Assembly: GCF_000832015.1 (NCBI RefSeq)
Contig: NZ_JXCJ01000001.1
Coordinates: 462,903 to 526,902, forward strand
Direction: 5' to 3'
From: Gilvimarinus agarilyticus
Lineage (GTDB): Bacteria > Pseudomonadota > Gammaproteobacteria > Pseudomonadales > Cellvibrionaceae
DNA length: 64,000 bases
Both the position numbers and the translations under genes were made by a program. Under the pieces are notes generated by a model. The model had not been told where the DNA came from and searched no databases. It worked only from the letters and a program-made list of their open reading frames with translations. Shown piece after piece: positions 54,618-63,390 of the stretch (positions are counted from its first letter, which is position 1; every line of letters begins with the position of its first letter).

Positions 54618-55229
54618 TGAATCATCTCCAAGATTAATTAACAAAAAATCCGTTTTTTTATCAGCCAAGATTGATAAAACATGCATGACATAGACGATAT
54701 TGATATGAAATATCGTCTGTGGACATACTGATAAATGCATATTGATCAATCGAAAACAGAGGTGAATCCGTATGACGGGTCTTTTCCTTAAGGGCTAAAG
54801 GAGAGTAAGTCGGGATTATGGCACTTTAGTTACTGCAGTATTAATTATTTAATATTCACATTTTCCAGGGTGAATGCGTTCGACACTTTAACCGTATATT
54901 CTGAATACTACGTTATCGCATTAACGATACCGAGCCGAAACTCCCCATAAGAGCCAATATTGCTATCACCTACAACGGGGTACTGGCAGTAAATTAGATC
55001 AGATGAGTGACGGTAGCCATTTAAAATGATTACGGGTTTTATATTGCACTCCCTCTAAGCTGCTCTTCACAGCCTATGCCTTACTGTGTATAAAGTAGCT
55101 TGGTGCTTATTGGCATCAGCCGTTATTTCTGATCGACATTACAATCATTATAAAACGTAAGTTATTGTTAAGCGGCTTAGTAGAGCCTCGCCACATTCAA
55201 CCGACATAAGAATAGAATTAGGCCCAACT
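54618..55229. other. Divergent intergenic region, phosphatase / isomerase-like genes
   Basis: AT-rich, about 610 bases; must hold promoters for both divergent genes. No clear regulatory motif, repeat or ORF was recognised. Confidence 0.4.
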
Positions 55230-56504
55230 ATGAGAGCTATCACTTCCATCGTATTGATTTTTCTTTTAAGTCAAGCAAGCGTCGCGCAACATGCGATAGA
55301 ATCCCAAGCCGAACGCTTACACCAGTACGCCGGACACTGGCTAAGTAGCCTTGATGCAGATACGGACAAGGTTGGTACATTTCCAGCGATTAAGATGAAT
55401 AATATTTCGGTTATGGATAACCAATCTATGCAGGTTGAGGTTTTACAATATGAAAATGGCGAGTATAAGCCACTGCTTACCGAGCTGATTGGTTATGACG
55501 CCAACACTGATCAAATCATTGCGTTAGGACAAAACCGAGAAGGGGTTATTTTTAAGGGAGAAGGTCGTTTTTCGTCAGAGTCTACATGGACAATGAAAGA
55601 CGTCGATATGCTGGGTAATTTTTACATGGCGGTCAAATTTGACTTTAAAAGCCTTACCAATATATTGCTTGAAGGGTTTGACGAATCCGGAAAGCGTCTT
55701 TGGCAAACCCGTTATATAAAGTCTAACCCTAAAGACAAGCATATTGGCATTCAGTTGGTGTCGGTACACCAAGCCATGCAAAAAGATCCTACAGGCACTC
55801 TGCGCGAGCTCGGACGAATGGGCTATAGCTACGTAGAAACCTTTGTGTATGATGACGGTACTTTTTATGGGATGTCACCAGCAGAGTTTCGCAAAACCGT
55901 AGAGTCCAACGGTATGAAATTTTTAGGCTCTATGACATTTCACGATCTTCCTGCCGGTGATAATTGGGACAGCGCTTTGCAGTGGTGGTCAAAAACAATC
56001 GATGACCATGTCGAGGCAGGCGTGGAGTATTTAACAACGTCTAACAACCAACTCAAATCCGTAAAATCCAGGGCCGAACTGAAACGCTACAGTGATTATT
56101 ATAATGCGATCGGCAAGCTGTGCCGTGAAAAGGGCATACGCTTCGCGTTTCATAACCATGCCGATGAGTTTGAGTCGATCGATGGTGTGCGTATCTATGA
56201 CTACTTTTTACAAAATACAAACCCTGACTACGTTGACTTTCAGGCCGATATTTATTGGATGCATGTGGGCGGCGTGAAGCCTGCCGATTATTTTAAAAAA
56301 TACCCAAACCGGTTTTTAAGCTGGCACATCAAAGACTATAAAGAGCTAGGGGCAAGCGGCAAAATTGACTGGCCAGCATTATTCGACCATCCAGAGTTTG
56401 CCACACCTGAGTATATGGTCGCAGAGGTTGAGGATTATTCGTACCCACCCATGTATAGCGTACAACTGGCGTGGGAGTATTTGTATTATGAGATTTTAAA
56501 TTAG
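55230..56504 (+). CDS. Secreted xylose-isomerase-like TIM-barrel protein
   Basis: 424 residues with a signal peptide (about 1-19, ending SVAQ). N-terminal part (about 25-160) is beta-rich, resembling small lipocalin-like domains. C-terminal 260 residues form a sugar phosphate isomerase/epimerase (AP endonuclease 2-like) TIM barrel: VSVHQAMQKDPTGTLRELGR, RFAFHNHADEF, YVDFQADIYWMHVGG, FLSWHIKDYKELG. Such exported proteins are often annotated as putative 3-keto-sugar or inositol isomerases. Substrate unknown; could act in periplasmic sugar oxidation. Confidence 0.8.
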   Translation: MRAITSIVLIFLLSQASVAQHAIESQAERLHQYAGHWLSSLDADTDKVGTFPAIKMNNISVMDNQSMQVEVLQYENGEYKPLLTELIGYDANTDQIIALGQNREGVIFKGEGRFSSESTWTMKDVDMLGNFYMAVKFDFKSLTNILLEGFDESGKRLWQTRYIKSNPKDKHIGIQLVSVHQAMQKDPTGTLRELGRMGYSYVETFVYDDGTFYGMSPAEFRKTVESNGMKFLGSMTFHDLPAGDNWDSALQWWSKTIDDHVEAGVEYLTTSNNQLKSVKSRAELKRYSDYYNAIGKLCREKGIRFAFHNHADEFESIDGVRIYDYFLQNTNPDYVDFQADIYWMHVGGVKPADYFKKYPNRFLSWHIKDYKELGASGKIDWPALFDHPEFATPEYMVAEVEDYSYPPMYSVQLAWEYLYYEILN

Positions 56505-56739
56505 CTCTATCGCCCGCTACCCTAAGTTAACTTGCCCGCAACCTTTGTTGTCGCCGGTTGGTAATAAAGCCATCCGGTTTTTAGCCCGGCTGGCCCGCAG
56601 TAAGGATTCACTCGCGGGACGTCTGTGTTAGTCAAATTGCGCCAACCGCCACTCGCAACTAAGCAATTTAGCGCGGTTAGTAACGCCAGCCAGCGCTGTA
56701 AGCGCTTATAGTCCGTTTCATTTTTTCTCGTAAAGTAAT

Positions 56740-56758
56740 ATAAATGATAACTATTGTT
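56740..56758 (+). promoter_or_regulatory. Candidate Fur box
   Basis: Matches 12 of 19 positions of the consensus GATAATGATAATCATTATC, with a perfect AATGATAA core at 56743-56750. A -10-like TATACT follows at 56762-56767, 34 bases before the receptor ATG. Suggests iron repression of the operon. Confidence 0.5.
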
Positions 56759-56800
56759 GTTTATACTTGCAGTTTTATCACTAGCCTTTCGAGATAAGTC

Positions 56801-58975
56801 ATGAAGATAAGCCACAAAACGCTTGCCGCCTTGCTGGTCAGCGGCGCTCCTTTTGCTATTGCCCAACAGCCTGACGTGAACGCTACCGCATCCGCGGAAC
56901 CCGCAGTGGAAGAGATGGTAGTAACCGGCCAGCGCTCTCAGGTGGAGTTGTTGCAGGAGTACTCGGGCGGGCAGGTGGCCCGCGGCGGCCGCGCGGGGTT
57001 ACTGGGGAACCTGGACTTTCTTGATGCGCCTTTCTCTGGCACAGCGTATACCTCCTCTCTGGCGGCGGCGCAGCAGGCAGAGAGTGTGGGGGATGTTTTA
57101 CAGAATGACCCCGTAGTGCGAGTTGCCAAAGGGTTTGGTAACTTTCAGGAGGTGTATATTCTGCGGGGTTTTCCGGTTTATTCCGATGATATTACCCTGA
57201 ACGGTGTGTACGGTATTTTGCCCCGGCAGTTTGTCGCCGCCGAACTGGTCGAGCGGGTAGAGGTGTTTCGCGGCGCCAACGCCTTTTTAAATGGCGCAGC
57301 ACCCGGCGGCAGCGGCATCGGCGGCACGGTTAATTTGGTACCCAAGCGCGCGCCCAGCGGTGGCGTAAAGCGGCTAACGGCGGGGTATGAATCTGACAGC
57401 CAATACCAAACCGCCCTGGATTTGGGCCATCGATTTGGTGAGGATGAGACTTGGGGCGTTCGCGTTAATGCCGTGCGCCGTGATGGAGAAACCGCCATTG
57501 AAGATCAAGAGCGTGAGCTTAATGTGTTCTCGCTAGGCACTGATTATGCTGGTGAGCGCTTTCGTTTTACGGCTGACTTTGGTTATCAAGACAATCACGT
57601 CGATGCACCACTGCCACAGGTCACACCATTGGGCGAGATTCCACAAGTGCCCGAGGCGGGCCGTAATTTTGGTCAGCCCTGGACGTATAGTGATGAGAAG
57701 CAAACCTTTGGCGTGGTTCGCGGCGAGCTAGACGTCAATGATTCCGTTAAGGTGTGGTTGGCTGGCGGCGCGCGCAGCGGTGAAGAGATGAACCTACTGG
57801 CCAACCCAAAATCCGATGCCGACGGTAACCTATCCTCGAGTCGTTTTGACAATACCCGGGAGGACGATGTGATCTCCCTTGATGGTGGCATGGAGCTGAC
57901 ATTTAACACGGGCTCGATCGATCACACCGTAGTTTTCTCGGCGTCTTCTGTGGAGTTAGAATCCAAAAACGCTTTTGCTTTTTACCTGACCCCCTTTACC
58001 TCCAACCTGTATGATCCGGTTGTGGTAACACCACCGCAAGGCAATATTTTTCCAGGTGGCGATTTAAGCGATCCCTTGTTAACCGAAAAGACCAAAAACG
58101 AAAGCCTTGCACTGGCCTACACGGCGGCACTGTTAGACGAGCGTTTGTTAGCCACATTAGGCCTACGCCATCAGAGCATCACTACCAATACCTTTGATTA
58201 CAATGATGGTTCAGAGCTATCCGGTTACGATGCCTCGGAGGTAACACCGGCCCTTGGCTTGGTATGGAAAGCGTCGGATAACCTCTCTTTTTATGGTAAC
58301 TATGCCGAGAGCCTGCAGCCGGGTTCCGTTGTGCCTGCTACGAGTGGCGGTGTAGTAATCAGCAATGCGGGTGAGGTAATTGATCCCTTGACCGGCGAGC
58401 AAGTCGAGCTAGGCGTTAAATACGATGCCGGCGCATTTGCAACGACCCTAAGTGCGTTTACGTTGGAGCGTGCTAACACCATCGTGGTAGATCAACGCGT
58501 GACTCCTTCGGGTCGGCAAGAAAATAAAGGCATTGAAGTCAGTGTATTTGGCGAACCTGCCTACGGCATCCGTTTAATTGGTGGTGCAACCTACCTGCAA
58601 TCGGAACTTACCCGTACCCAAGATGGAATTAATCAGGGTAACTCACCCATTGGGGTGCCAGAGCTGCAAGCAAACGTTAACCTTGAGTGGGATGTAGTAG
58701 CGGCCACCGGCTTAACACTCGAAGCACGGCTGGTCTACACCGACAGCCAATACGCCAACGCGGAGAACACGGTAGAGTTAGATAGCTGGCAGCGTTTTGA
58801 TCTTGGTGCGCGTTACACAACGGCGATTAAAAGCCAGCCGATCACGCTTCGCGCGCGCCTGGACAATGTCTTTGATGAAGACTATTGGGCGTCGACAGGA
58901 GGCTTCCCTGGTGCCAATTATTTAATATTGGGCAATCCGCGTACCGTGTCAGTGTCGGCTTCTATCGATTTTTAA
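56801..58975 (+). CDS. TonB-dependent siderophore receptor
   Basis: 724-residue outer-membrane receptor. Signal peptide about 1-21, TonB-box-like EEMVVTG at about 35-41, plug domain (about 45-190: DAPFSGTAYTSS, QNDPVVRVAKGFGNFQEVYI, GGSGIGGTVNLVPKRAP) and a 22-strand barrel ending SVSASIDF. The DAPFS segment and barrel layout are typical of ferric-siderophore receptors (FhuA/FcuA-like), probably hydroxamate or catecholate. First gene of an iron-uptake operon, preceded by a Fur box. Confidence 0.92.
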   Translation: MKISHKTLAALLVSGAPFAIAQQPDVNATASAEPAVEEMVVTGQRSQVELLQEYSGGQVARGGRAGLLGNLDFLDAPFSGTAYTSSLAAAQQAESVGDVLQNDPVVRVAKGFGNFQEVYILRGFPVYSDDITLNGVYGILPRQFVAAELVERVEVFRGANAFLNGAAPGGSGIGGTVNLVPKRAPSGGVKRLTAGYESDSQYQTALDLGHRFGEDETWGVRVNAVRRDGETAIEDQERELNVFSLGTDYAGERFRFTADFGYQDNHVDAPLPQVTPLGEIPQVPEAGRNFGQPWTYSDEKQTFGVVRGELDVNDSVKVWLAGGARSGEEMNLLANPKSDADGNLSSSRFDNTREDDVISLDGGMELTFNTGSIDHTVVFSASSVELESKNAFAFYLTPFTSNLYDPVVVTPPQGNIFPGGDLSDPLLTEKTKNESLALAYTAALLDERLLATLGLRHQSITTNTFDYNDGSELSGYDASEVTPALGLVWKASDNLSFYGNYAESLQPGSVVPATSGGVVISNAGEVIDPLTGEQVELGVKYDAGAFATTLSAFTLERANTIVVDQRVTPSGRQENKGIEVSVFGEPAYGIRLIGGATYLQSELTRTQDGINQGNSPIGVPELQANVNLEWDVVAATGLTLEARLVYTDSQYANAENTVELDSWQRFDLGARYTTAIKSQPITLRARLDNVFDEDYWASTGGFPGANYLILGNPRTVSVSASIDF

Positions 58976-58990
58976 TACGGTCTTTACGCC

Positions 58991-60136
58991 ATGAAAACCA
59001 AGGGCATTCTCACCTGGAGCTGGATCCACACATGGTCCAGCCTGATATCCACGCTGTTTCTAATCATGCTCTGCGTGACCGGCTTGCCGTTGATATTTCA
59101 TGATGAAATTGATACGGCGCTTAACCCCGATGCGTGGGAGCCGGCTAACCCTGATGCCGAGCACCTAGATCTGGATCAAGTGCTGGCCCTGGCGCTGGAT
59201 AACCGCCCCGGCGAAGTGCCGCTCTATATGAGCTTTGATATAGAGCGGCCTGTGGTTAATGTCACCACGGCGCCAAGCGTCGATGCGCCCAGCTCAAAAA
59301 TGCATTTCGCCTCTTTCGATTTAACCAGTGGCAATGTGGTGCCACCGGCGGATGTGGGCGAAACCGTAATGGAGTTTATTCTACAGCTGCATACGGATAT
59401 GTTTTTGGCGTTGCCCGGCATGTTGTTTTTGGGTTTGATGGGCTTTATTGGCTTAGTGGCGGTCGTATCGGGTGTCGTGTTGTACGCGCCTTTTATGCGC
59501 AAACAGGATTTTGGTGAAATCCGGCGACAAAAATCCAAACGAGTAAAGTGGCTGGATTACCATAACTTTTTTGGTGTAGTGACTGTTGCCTGGGTATTAG
59601 TGGTTACCGCCACAGGGGTTATCAACACGTTGGAAACACCCCTGGTGGATACTTGGCGCGATCGTGAGTTAGGGCAGCTCATTGCACAAAACAACAAGGC
59701 CGCACTCACTGAACAACGGGCCAGCCTGGATGCGGCGGTAAAAGAAACCGTACTAGTCGCCCCCGATATGACGCTTCAGTTCGTGGCGTTTCCCGGTAGC
59801 AAGTATTCAACTTCTGCACACTATGCAATTTTCTTACATGGCAATACGCCATTGACTGAACATCTAATCGCACCGGTTTTAGTGGATGCCAATACCGGGC
59901 AGGTGGCGGGCTTAAAAGAGATGCCTTGGTACAACAAGGCGCTGTCTTTGTCTCGGCCATTACACTTTGGTGATTACGGCGGCCTAACACTAAAGATTAT
60001 CTGGGCAATATTGGATGTGTTGTTGCTGATTGTATTGCTGTCTGGACTTTACCTCTGGTGGAAGAAACGTCGCATTACTGCATCTGACTCGCCCGCTGCA
60101 ACGCAAACACGTTTAGCTACGGAGCTACCTCAGTGA
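58991..60136 (+). CDS. PepSY-associated TM helix protein, putative siderophore reductase
   Basis: 381 residues with four TM helices and PepSY_TM domains (ILTWSWIHTWSSLISTLFL, HTDMFLALPGMLFLGLMGF, WLDYHNFFGVVTVAWVLVV, and a C-terminal TM before WWKKRR). Conserved His residues on the helices may bind heme, as in FsrB-type ferric-siderophore reductases of the inner membrane that release iron. It follows the receptor by 15 bases and overlaps the next gene by four. Confidence 0.88.
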   Translation: MKTKGILTWSWIHTWSSLISTLFLIMLCVTGLPLIFHDEIDTALNPDAWEPANPDAEHLDLDQVLALALDNRPGEVPLYMSFDIERPVVNVTTAPSVDAPSSKMHFASFDLTSGNVVPPADVGETVMEFILQLHTDMFLALPGMLFLGLMGFIGLVAVVSGVVLYAPFMRKQDFGEIRRQKSKRVKWLDYHNFFGVVTVAWVLVVTATGVINTLETPLVDTWRDRELGQLIAQNNKAALTEQRASLDAAVKETVLVAPDMTLQFVAFPGSKYSTSAHYAIFLHGNTPLTEHLIAPVLVDANTGQVAGLKEMPWYNKALSLSRPLHFGDYGGLTLKIIWAILDVLLLIVLLSGLYLWWKKRRITASDSPAATQTRLATELPQ

Positions 60137-60324
60137 AGCCCAGAAAAGTACACAATCTGTTCGAGATATATCAGGCTCCTCTTATCATTTTTATGTTGAC
60201 GCTGTTTGGTTTAATTGCGGCACTGCTAACTGAAGGCTGGATGAGTCTTGTCGGAGTGGGGGCAACTGCCTCCTCCCTCGTCGTTATTCTCTGGGGCTTT
60301 CGTAAAACCAAATCATCTTCGTAA
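60133..60324 (+). CDS. Small membrane protein of the iron-uptake operon
   Basis: 63 residues with two TM helices (about 14-32 and 36-55). GTG start at 60133 overlaps the PepSY stop (GTGA), showing translational coupling. Similar small proteins often close TonB receptor/PepSY operons; role unknown. Confidence 0.7.
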   Translation: MKPRKVHNLFEIYQAPLIIFMLTLFGLIAALLTEGWMSLVGVGATASSLVVILWGFRKTKSSS

Positions 60325-60615
60325 TTCGATAAAAACATTTCACTGCGCAAGCATTTTACGCCACTACGCGCGAGACATTTTCCTGATGGTTAACCGGTTA
60401 TTGAATAACGCAACTCTATTCGGTAGCAGTGGAGAATACGAAGCTACCTGTTCATTACTTTAAAATCGAAAGCTTCTTCACCAACCTCAATCGTTGAGAT
60501 TGACTTGTAGTGCTGCTTTATAGTTGTTATGCATACAAAGTAAAATAATAATATCGCCGATGAACTTGTACCATCTACCTTAAATTACTGGCACTAACCA
60601 TTGAGACTTCAAGGA

Positions 60616-60999
60616 ATGATTAAAAGCCTGTTTACCACCGACCTTTATATAAAAGTAAAAAATAATCAATTTGAAGCTAAGTGCCTGTCAAGCAGTAGTC
60701 GTTGGGAATCCGCACGGCCAGCCAAACCATTCTCAACTGAACGGTTGTTGGTGGGGACTTTCTCGGCGGCCGAGCCTGCCCTAAAAAGCTTGGTGAAGAA
60801 GGTTACACCTCGCGGGATTATTAAAAAGAGTCCGCGAGTGATTATTCAACCGCTGGAATATTTAGAAGGCGGTTTATCTGAGGTAGAAGAGCGAGTGCTT
60901 AAAGAGTTAGCCTTGTCGGCCGGTGCTTTTAAAGTGGTGCTGCACACAGGTGAGGAGCTCACTGATGCCGACGCCAGCACGCTGTTAGATAGAAAATAG
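60616..60999 (+). CDS. Hypothetical protein, weak MreB-like resemblance
   Basis: About 127 residues. The N-terminal IKSLFTTDLYIKVKNNQFEA and the block RVIIQPLEYLEGGLSEVEER then LKELALSAGAFKV recall MreB-type actin segments (SNDLSIDLG; ERRAIRESALGAGA) but are far too short for an ATPase. TTG 60601 is an alternative start; AAGGA abuts the ATG at 60616, so the start is uncertain. Confidence 0.5.
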   Translation: MIKSLFTTDLYIKVKNNQFEAKCLSSSSRWESARPAKPFSTERLLVGTFSAAEPALKSLVKKVTPRGIIKKSPRVIIQPLEYLEGGLSEVEERVLKELALSAGAFKVVLHTGEELTDADASTLLDRK

Positions 61000-61293
61000 C
61001 GGCTACCGCTGGGATCTTATCGCCGCTGAAAAACTGTAGAAGAACGCGCCGACCGCTGGCATGTGAACTGGATCAAACTTTTAAGAATCGGTATGGTAGT
61101 AAGCACACTGCGCTAAGAATATTTTTACGAAAAATTTACGAAAAGCCCATAAATCGTCGAGAATATTTTACAAAGCCGCAGAGTACCTCAAGGTCGATTT
61201 GAGTAAAAACAACCACTTACAAAACCGGCACGATTAATGCCCTAGTACTTACAGACATTGTTAAAGTCTATTTTAAACCACTAGGAGTCTACT

Positions 61294-61728
61294 ATGAAAT
61301 TTGTGAAACAGTCGCTATTAAGTGTTGTTGTTGCCGCTGGCCTTGCAAGCGCAGGTGCTCATGCTGCTGACGAGTCTACTCAAGGTATGAAACAAGACAT
61401 GCCAAAAGCGCCAACGACGATGCCGCAACAATCAGCTCCGCCTATGGATGTGAGCGATGAGCAGGTGGGTGATTTTGTGGAAGCGTATGTCGCGGTTCAA
61501 ACTCTGAATCAAGAGTACGCCACTAAGCTACAAGCCTCGACCGACGACCCTGAGAAGTCTCAAGAGCTGCAACAGGAAGCGCAAACTGAAATGAGCTCGG
61601 CCATTACCGATGCCGGTTTAAGCATGGACGAGTACAAGCAAATCGCTATGGCCGCTAACCAGAGCGAGCAACTGCGTCAGCGCATTTCTATGGAGATTGA
61701 AGAGGTCACCTCGGCCTCTGACAGCTAA
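61294..61728 (+). CDS. Exported DUF4168 protein
   Basis: 144 residues with a Sec signal (about 1-24, ending AHAA), a Pro/Met-rich linker and the helical DUF4168 domain (VGDFVEAYVAVQTLNQEYAT and AGLSMDEYKQIAMAANQ). Periplasmic, function unknown. The TTTACGAAAA direct repeat (61124-61143) lies in the 290-base region upstream. Confidence 0.8.
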   Translation: MKFVKQSLLSVVVAAGLASAGAHAADESTQGMKQDMPKAPTTMPQQSAPPMDVSDEQVGDFVEAYVAVQTLNQEYATKLQASTDDPEKSQELQQEAQTEMSSAITDAGLSMDEYKQIAMAANQSEQLRQRISMEIEEVTSASDS

Positions 61729-61746
61729 GCACGCGTGAGCGCAACT

Positions 61747-61769
61747 ACCGCGGGCTAAGCCCGCGGTTT
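61747..61769 (+). terminator. Probable terminator after the DUF4168 gene
   Basis: ACCGCGGGCT-A-AGCCCGCGGTTT: strong stem, short T-run. Confidence 0.6.
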
Positions 61770-61857
61770 GCGTTACCACCTCCTTTACTCCCCCCCCTCA
61801 AAAAACCCACCTCTAAAGAACAAGATTATTGCGGCTATAACGCGTAGTATTCGCGCC

Positions 61858-62166
61858 ATGACGACGACCATTGCCACTACCTATTTACCGGAGCCCAAGA
61901 GCGCAACCGATATCAGCTGCCGTAGCTGCAAGGCGTGCTGTTGCCGGCTGGAGGTTATGTTAATTAGCGACACGGGCGTACCCGCGCAGCATATTGCCGT
62001 GGACCAGTGGGGCGGTGAGACCATGCGGCGCCTAGACGATGGCTGGTGCTCGGCGCTGGAGCGGGAGACCATGCTGTGTACCATTTACGAAAACCGGCCC
62101 TGGATTTGCCGCGAGTTTGAAATGGGCTCGTACGAGTGCCTGACCGAGCGCCGCGAGAGTATGTGA
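61858..62166 (+). CDS. YkgJ family cysteine-cluster protein
   Basis: 102 residues from ATG 61858 (frame opens at 61768). Cys motif CRSCKACCCRLEVML at about 21-35, then WCSALERETMLCTIYENRPWICREFE with further Cys; the Cys set fits a zinc or Fe-S site as in CxxCxxxCC YkgJ proteins. Cytosolic, function unknown. Confidence 0.82.
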   Translation: MTTTIATTYLPEPKSATDISCRSCKACCCRLEVMLISDTGVPAQHIAVDQWGGETMRRLDDGWCSALERETMLCTIYENRPWICREFEMGSYECLTERRESM

Positions 62167-62252
62167 TTTACCACCAGCCCCGCATTGCTACAGAACGACA
62201 ATCACAACGGTACCGATCCCCCGACGCAGAGATAGCCTAAAGATTAAAACCC

Positions 62253-62810
62253 ATGCTGACAGGGATAGCTGGTTGTTTTATAATCAGCGTCCGTAACCAG
62301 CTTGTTCCTACTGCGATGATCCAACCGGCCTCCTATTTTAGCTCTATCGCCCCCGTTGCTACCTTTAGCGGCGCGCCTGGGCCGATGCGGCCTAAATTTA
62401 GGGCAGAGCCACCCATCCTCGAGCGAATCGAGCAACCTAAATCACGCCCAGCGAGTGAATCCGACAACCACAACCCGCAGGCGCCGGAACAAACCCCACA
62501 AGCCCGGGATTTTATCGATACGATTCTAACCGACGGGCAATTTTTACCGCTTACCGACCCAGAGCCGCAAGCATTTAATCAAGGTACGAGCTCAAACGGT
62601 AATCGCGACACCCCCGCCAATCACGCCCCATTGGGAACAGAACCAGCGCTTACCCCGGCGGATTTAAGCGCGGTTCGTGCCGCCGCCCAAGCCTGGCATA
62701 AAGCGGCGCCCAATCGATTAGATAGCGCCGACTTGCCACCGAGCATAGCCACTTACTTAACCGTACAGACCGGGGGAACACCGGCACTGGGGCTATCGCT
62801 GTTTGCTTAA
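62253..62810 (+). CDS. Hypothetical protein, disordered
   Basis: Up to 185 residues, Pro/Gln/Asn-rich, with no recognisable fold except a short C-terminal helix (LSAVRAAAQAWHKAAPN). No ribosome-binding site supports either the ATG at 62253 or that at 62316 (MIQPASYFSS). Coding status is plausible from composition only. Confidence 0.5.
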   Translation: MLTGIAGCFIISVRNQLVPTAMIQPASYFSSIAPVATFSGAPGPMRPKFRAEPPILERIEQPKSRPASESDNHNPQAPEQTPQARDFIDTILTDGQFLPLTDPEPQAFNQGTSSNGNRDTPANHAPLGTEPALTPADLSAVRAAAQAWHKAAPNRLDSADLPPSIATYLTVQTGGTPALGLSLFA

Positions 62811-62845
62811 CGCAACTTTAGACAAAATCTTAAGATAACAATAAC

Positions 62846-62878
62846 AATTAATAATTAATAATTAATAATTAATAATTA
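62846..62878. repeat. 7-bp AT tandem repeat
   Basis: About 4.7 copies of AATTAAT directly upstream of the small membrane protein gene at 62919; may change copy number by slippage. Confidence 0.85.
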
Positions 62879-62918
62879 CATGACTCTATAACCACAATAC
62901 AAACAGCAGGATGCACCC

Positions 62919-63317
62919 ATGACAGAATATGAGATCGTTTACTTATCCAGTGAATATTTAAACCGCACCTGGGAGGTGATGCAGTTTTGGGCCAGCGTGT
63001 CTTTTGGGTTTATTGCGTTATCGCACTTAGGGGCCAAACATTTAAACTGGTTAACTACGTGTATCGTCAGCGTGCTCTACATTGTCTTTACGTTATTTGT
63101 GATGAATATCCTTAGAGTGAATGGCGAGGTGGGCAACGGTTTTTTAACCGAGTTAAAAGCACTGGAGAATTTAGGGCCAGGGGCACAGGCGATTATCGCC
63201 TCGGCACCCACTTCTCTCGGGATGACGGCGATTATCTCTACTTTTTTTGGTTTGTTTATCGCCAGCGTGGCGTTTTTGTGGCTGAGTTTTTGGCGTATCC
63301 GAAAAACGGAAAAGTAG
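62919..63317 (+). CDS. Small membrane protein, unknown function
   Basis: 132 residues with about three TM helices (22-40, 46-64, 103-123) and a basic C-terminus (FWRIRKTEK). Family not recognised. The AT tandem repeat 40 bases upstream lies where a promoter would be, so slippage could alter expression. Confidence 0.65.
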   Translation: MTEYEIVYLSSEYLNRTWEVMQFWASVSFGFIALSHLGAKHLNWLTTCIVSVLYIVFTLFVMNILRVNGEVGNGFLTELKALENLGPGAQAIIASAPTSLGMTAIISTFFGLFIASVAFLWLSFWRIRKTEK

Positions 63318-63355
63318 TTTTTGCCGCAGACGAATAATGACAACACACTGAATTA

Positions 63356-63385
63356 ACACCCTTACCTCGGTAAAGGTAAGGGTGT
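63356..63385. terminator. Probable terminator between small membrane protein and catalase genes
   Basis: ACACCCTTACCT/AGGTAAGGGTGT, a perfect 12-bp stem with a 6-base loop between convergent genes; flanking T-runs are weak. Confidence 0.65.
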
Positions 63386-63390
63386 ATTCA

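Noticed and set aside
56522-56866. 114-codon minus-strand frame upstream of the TonB receptor
   Set aside because: Overlaps the Fur box and the receptor start and resembles no family.
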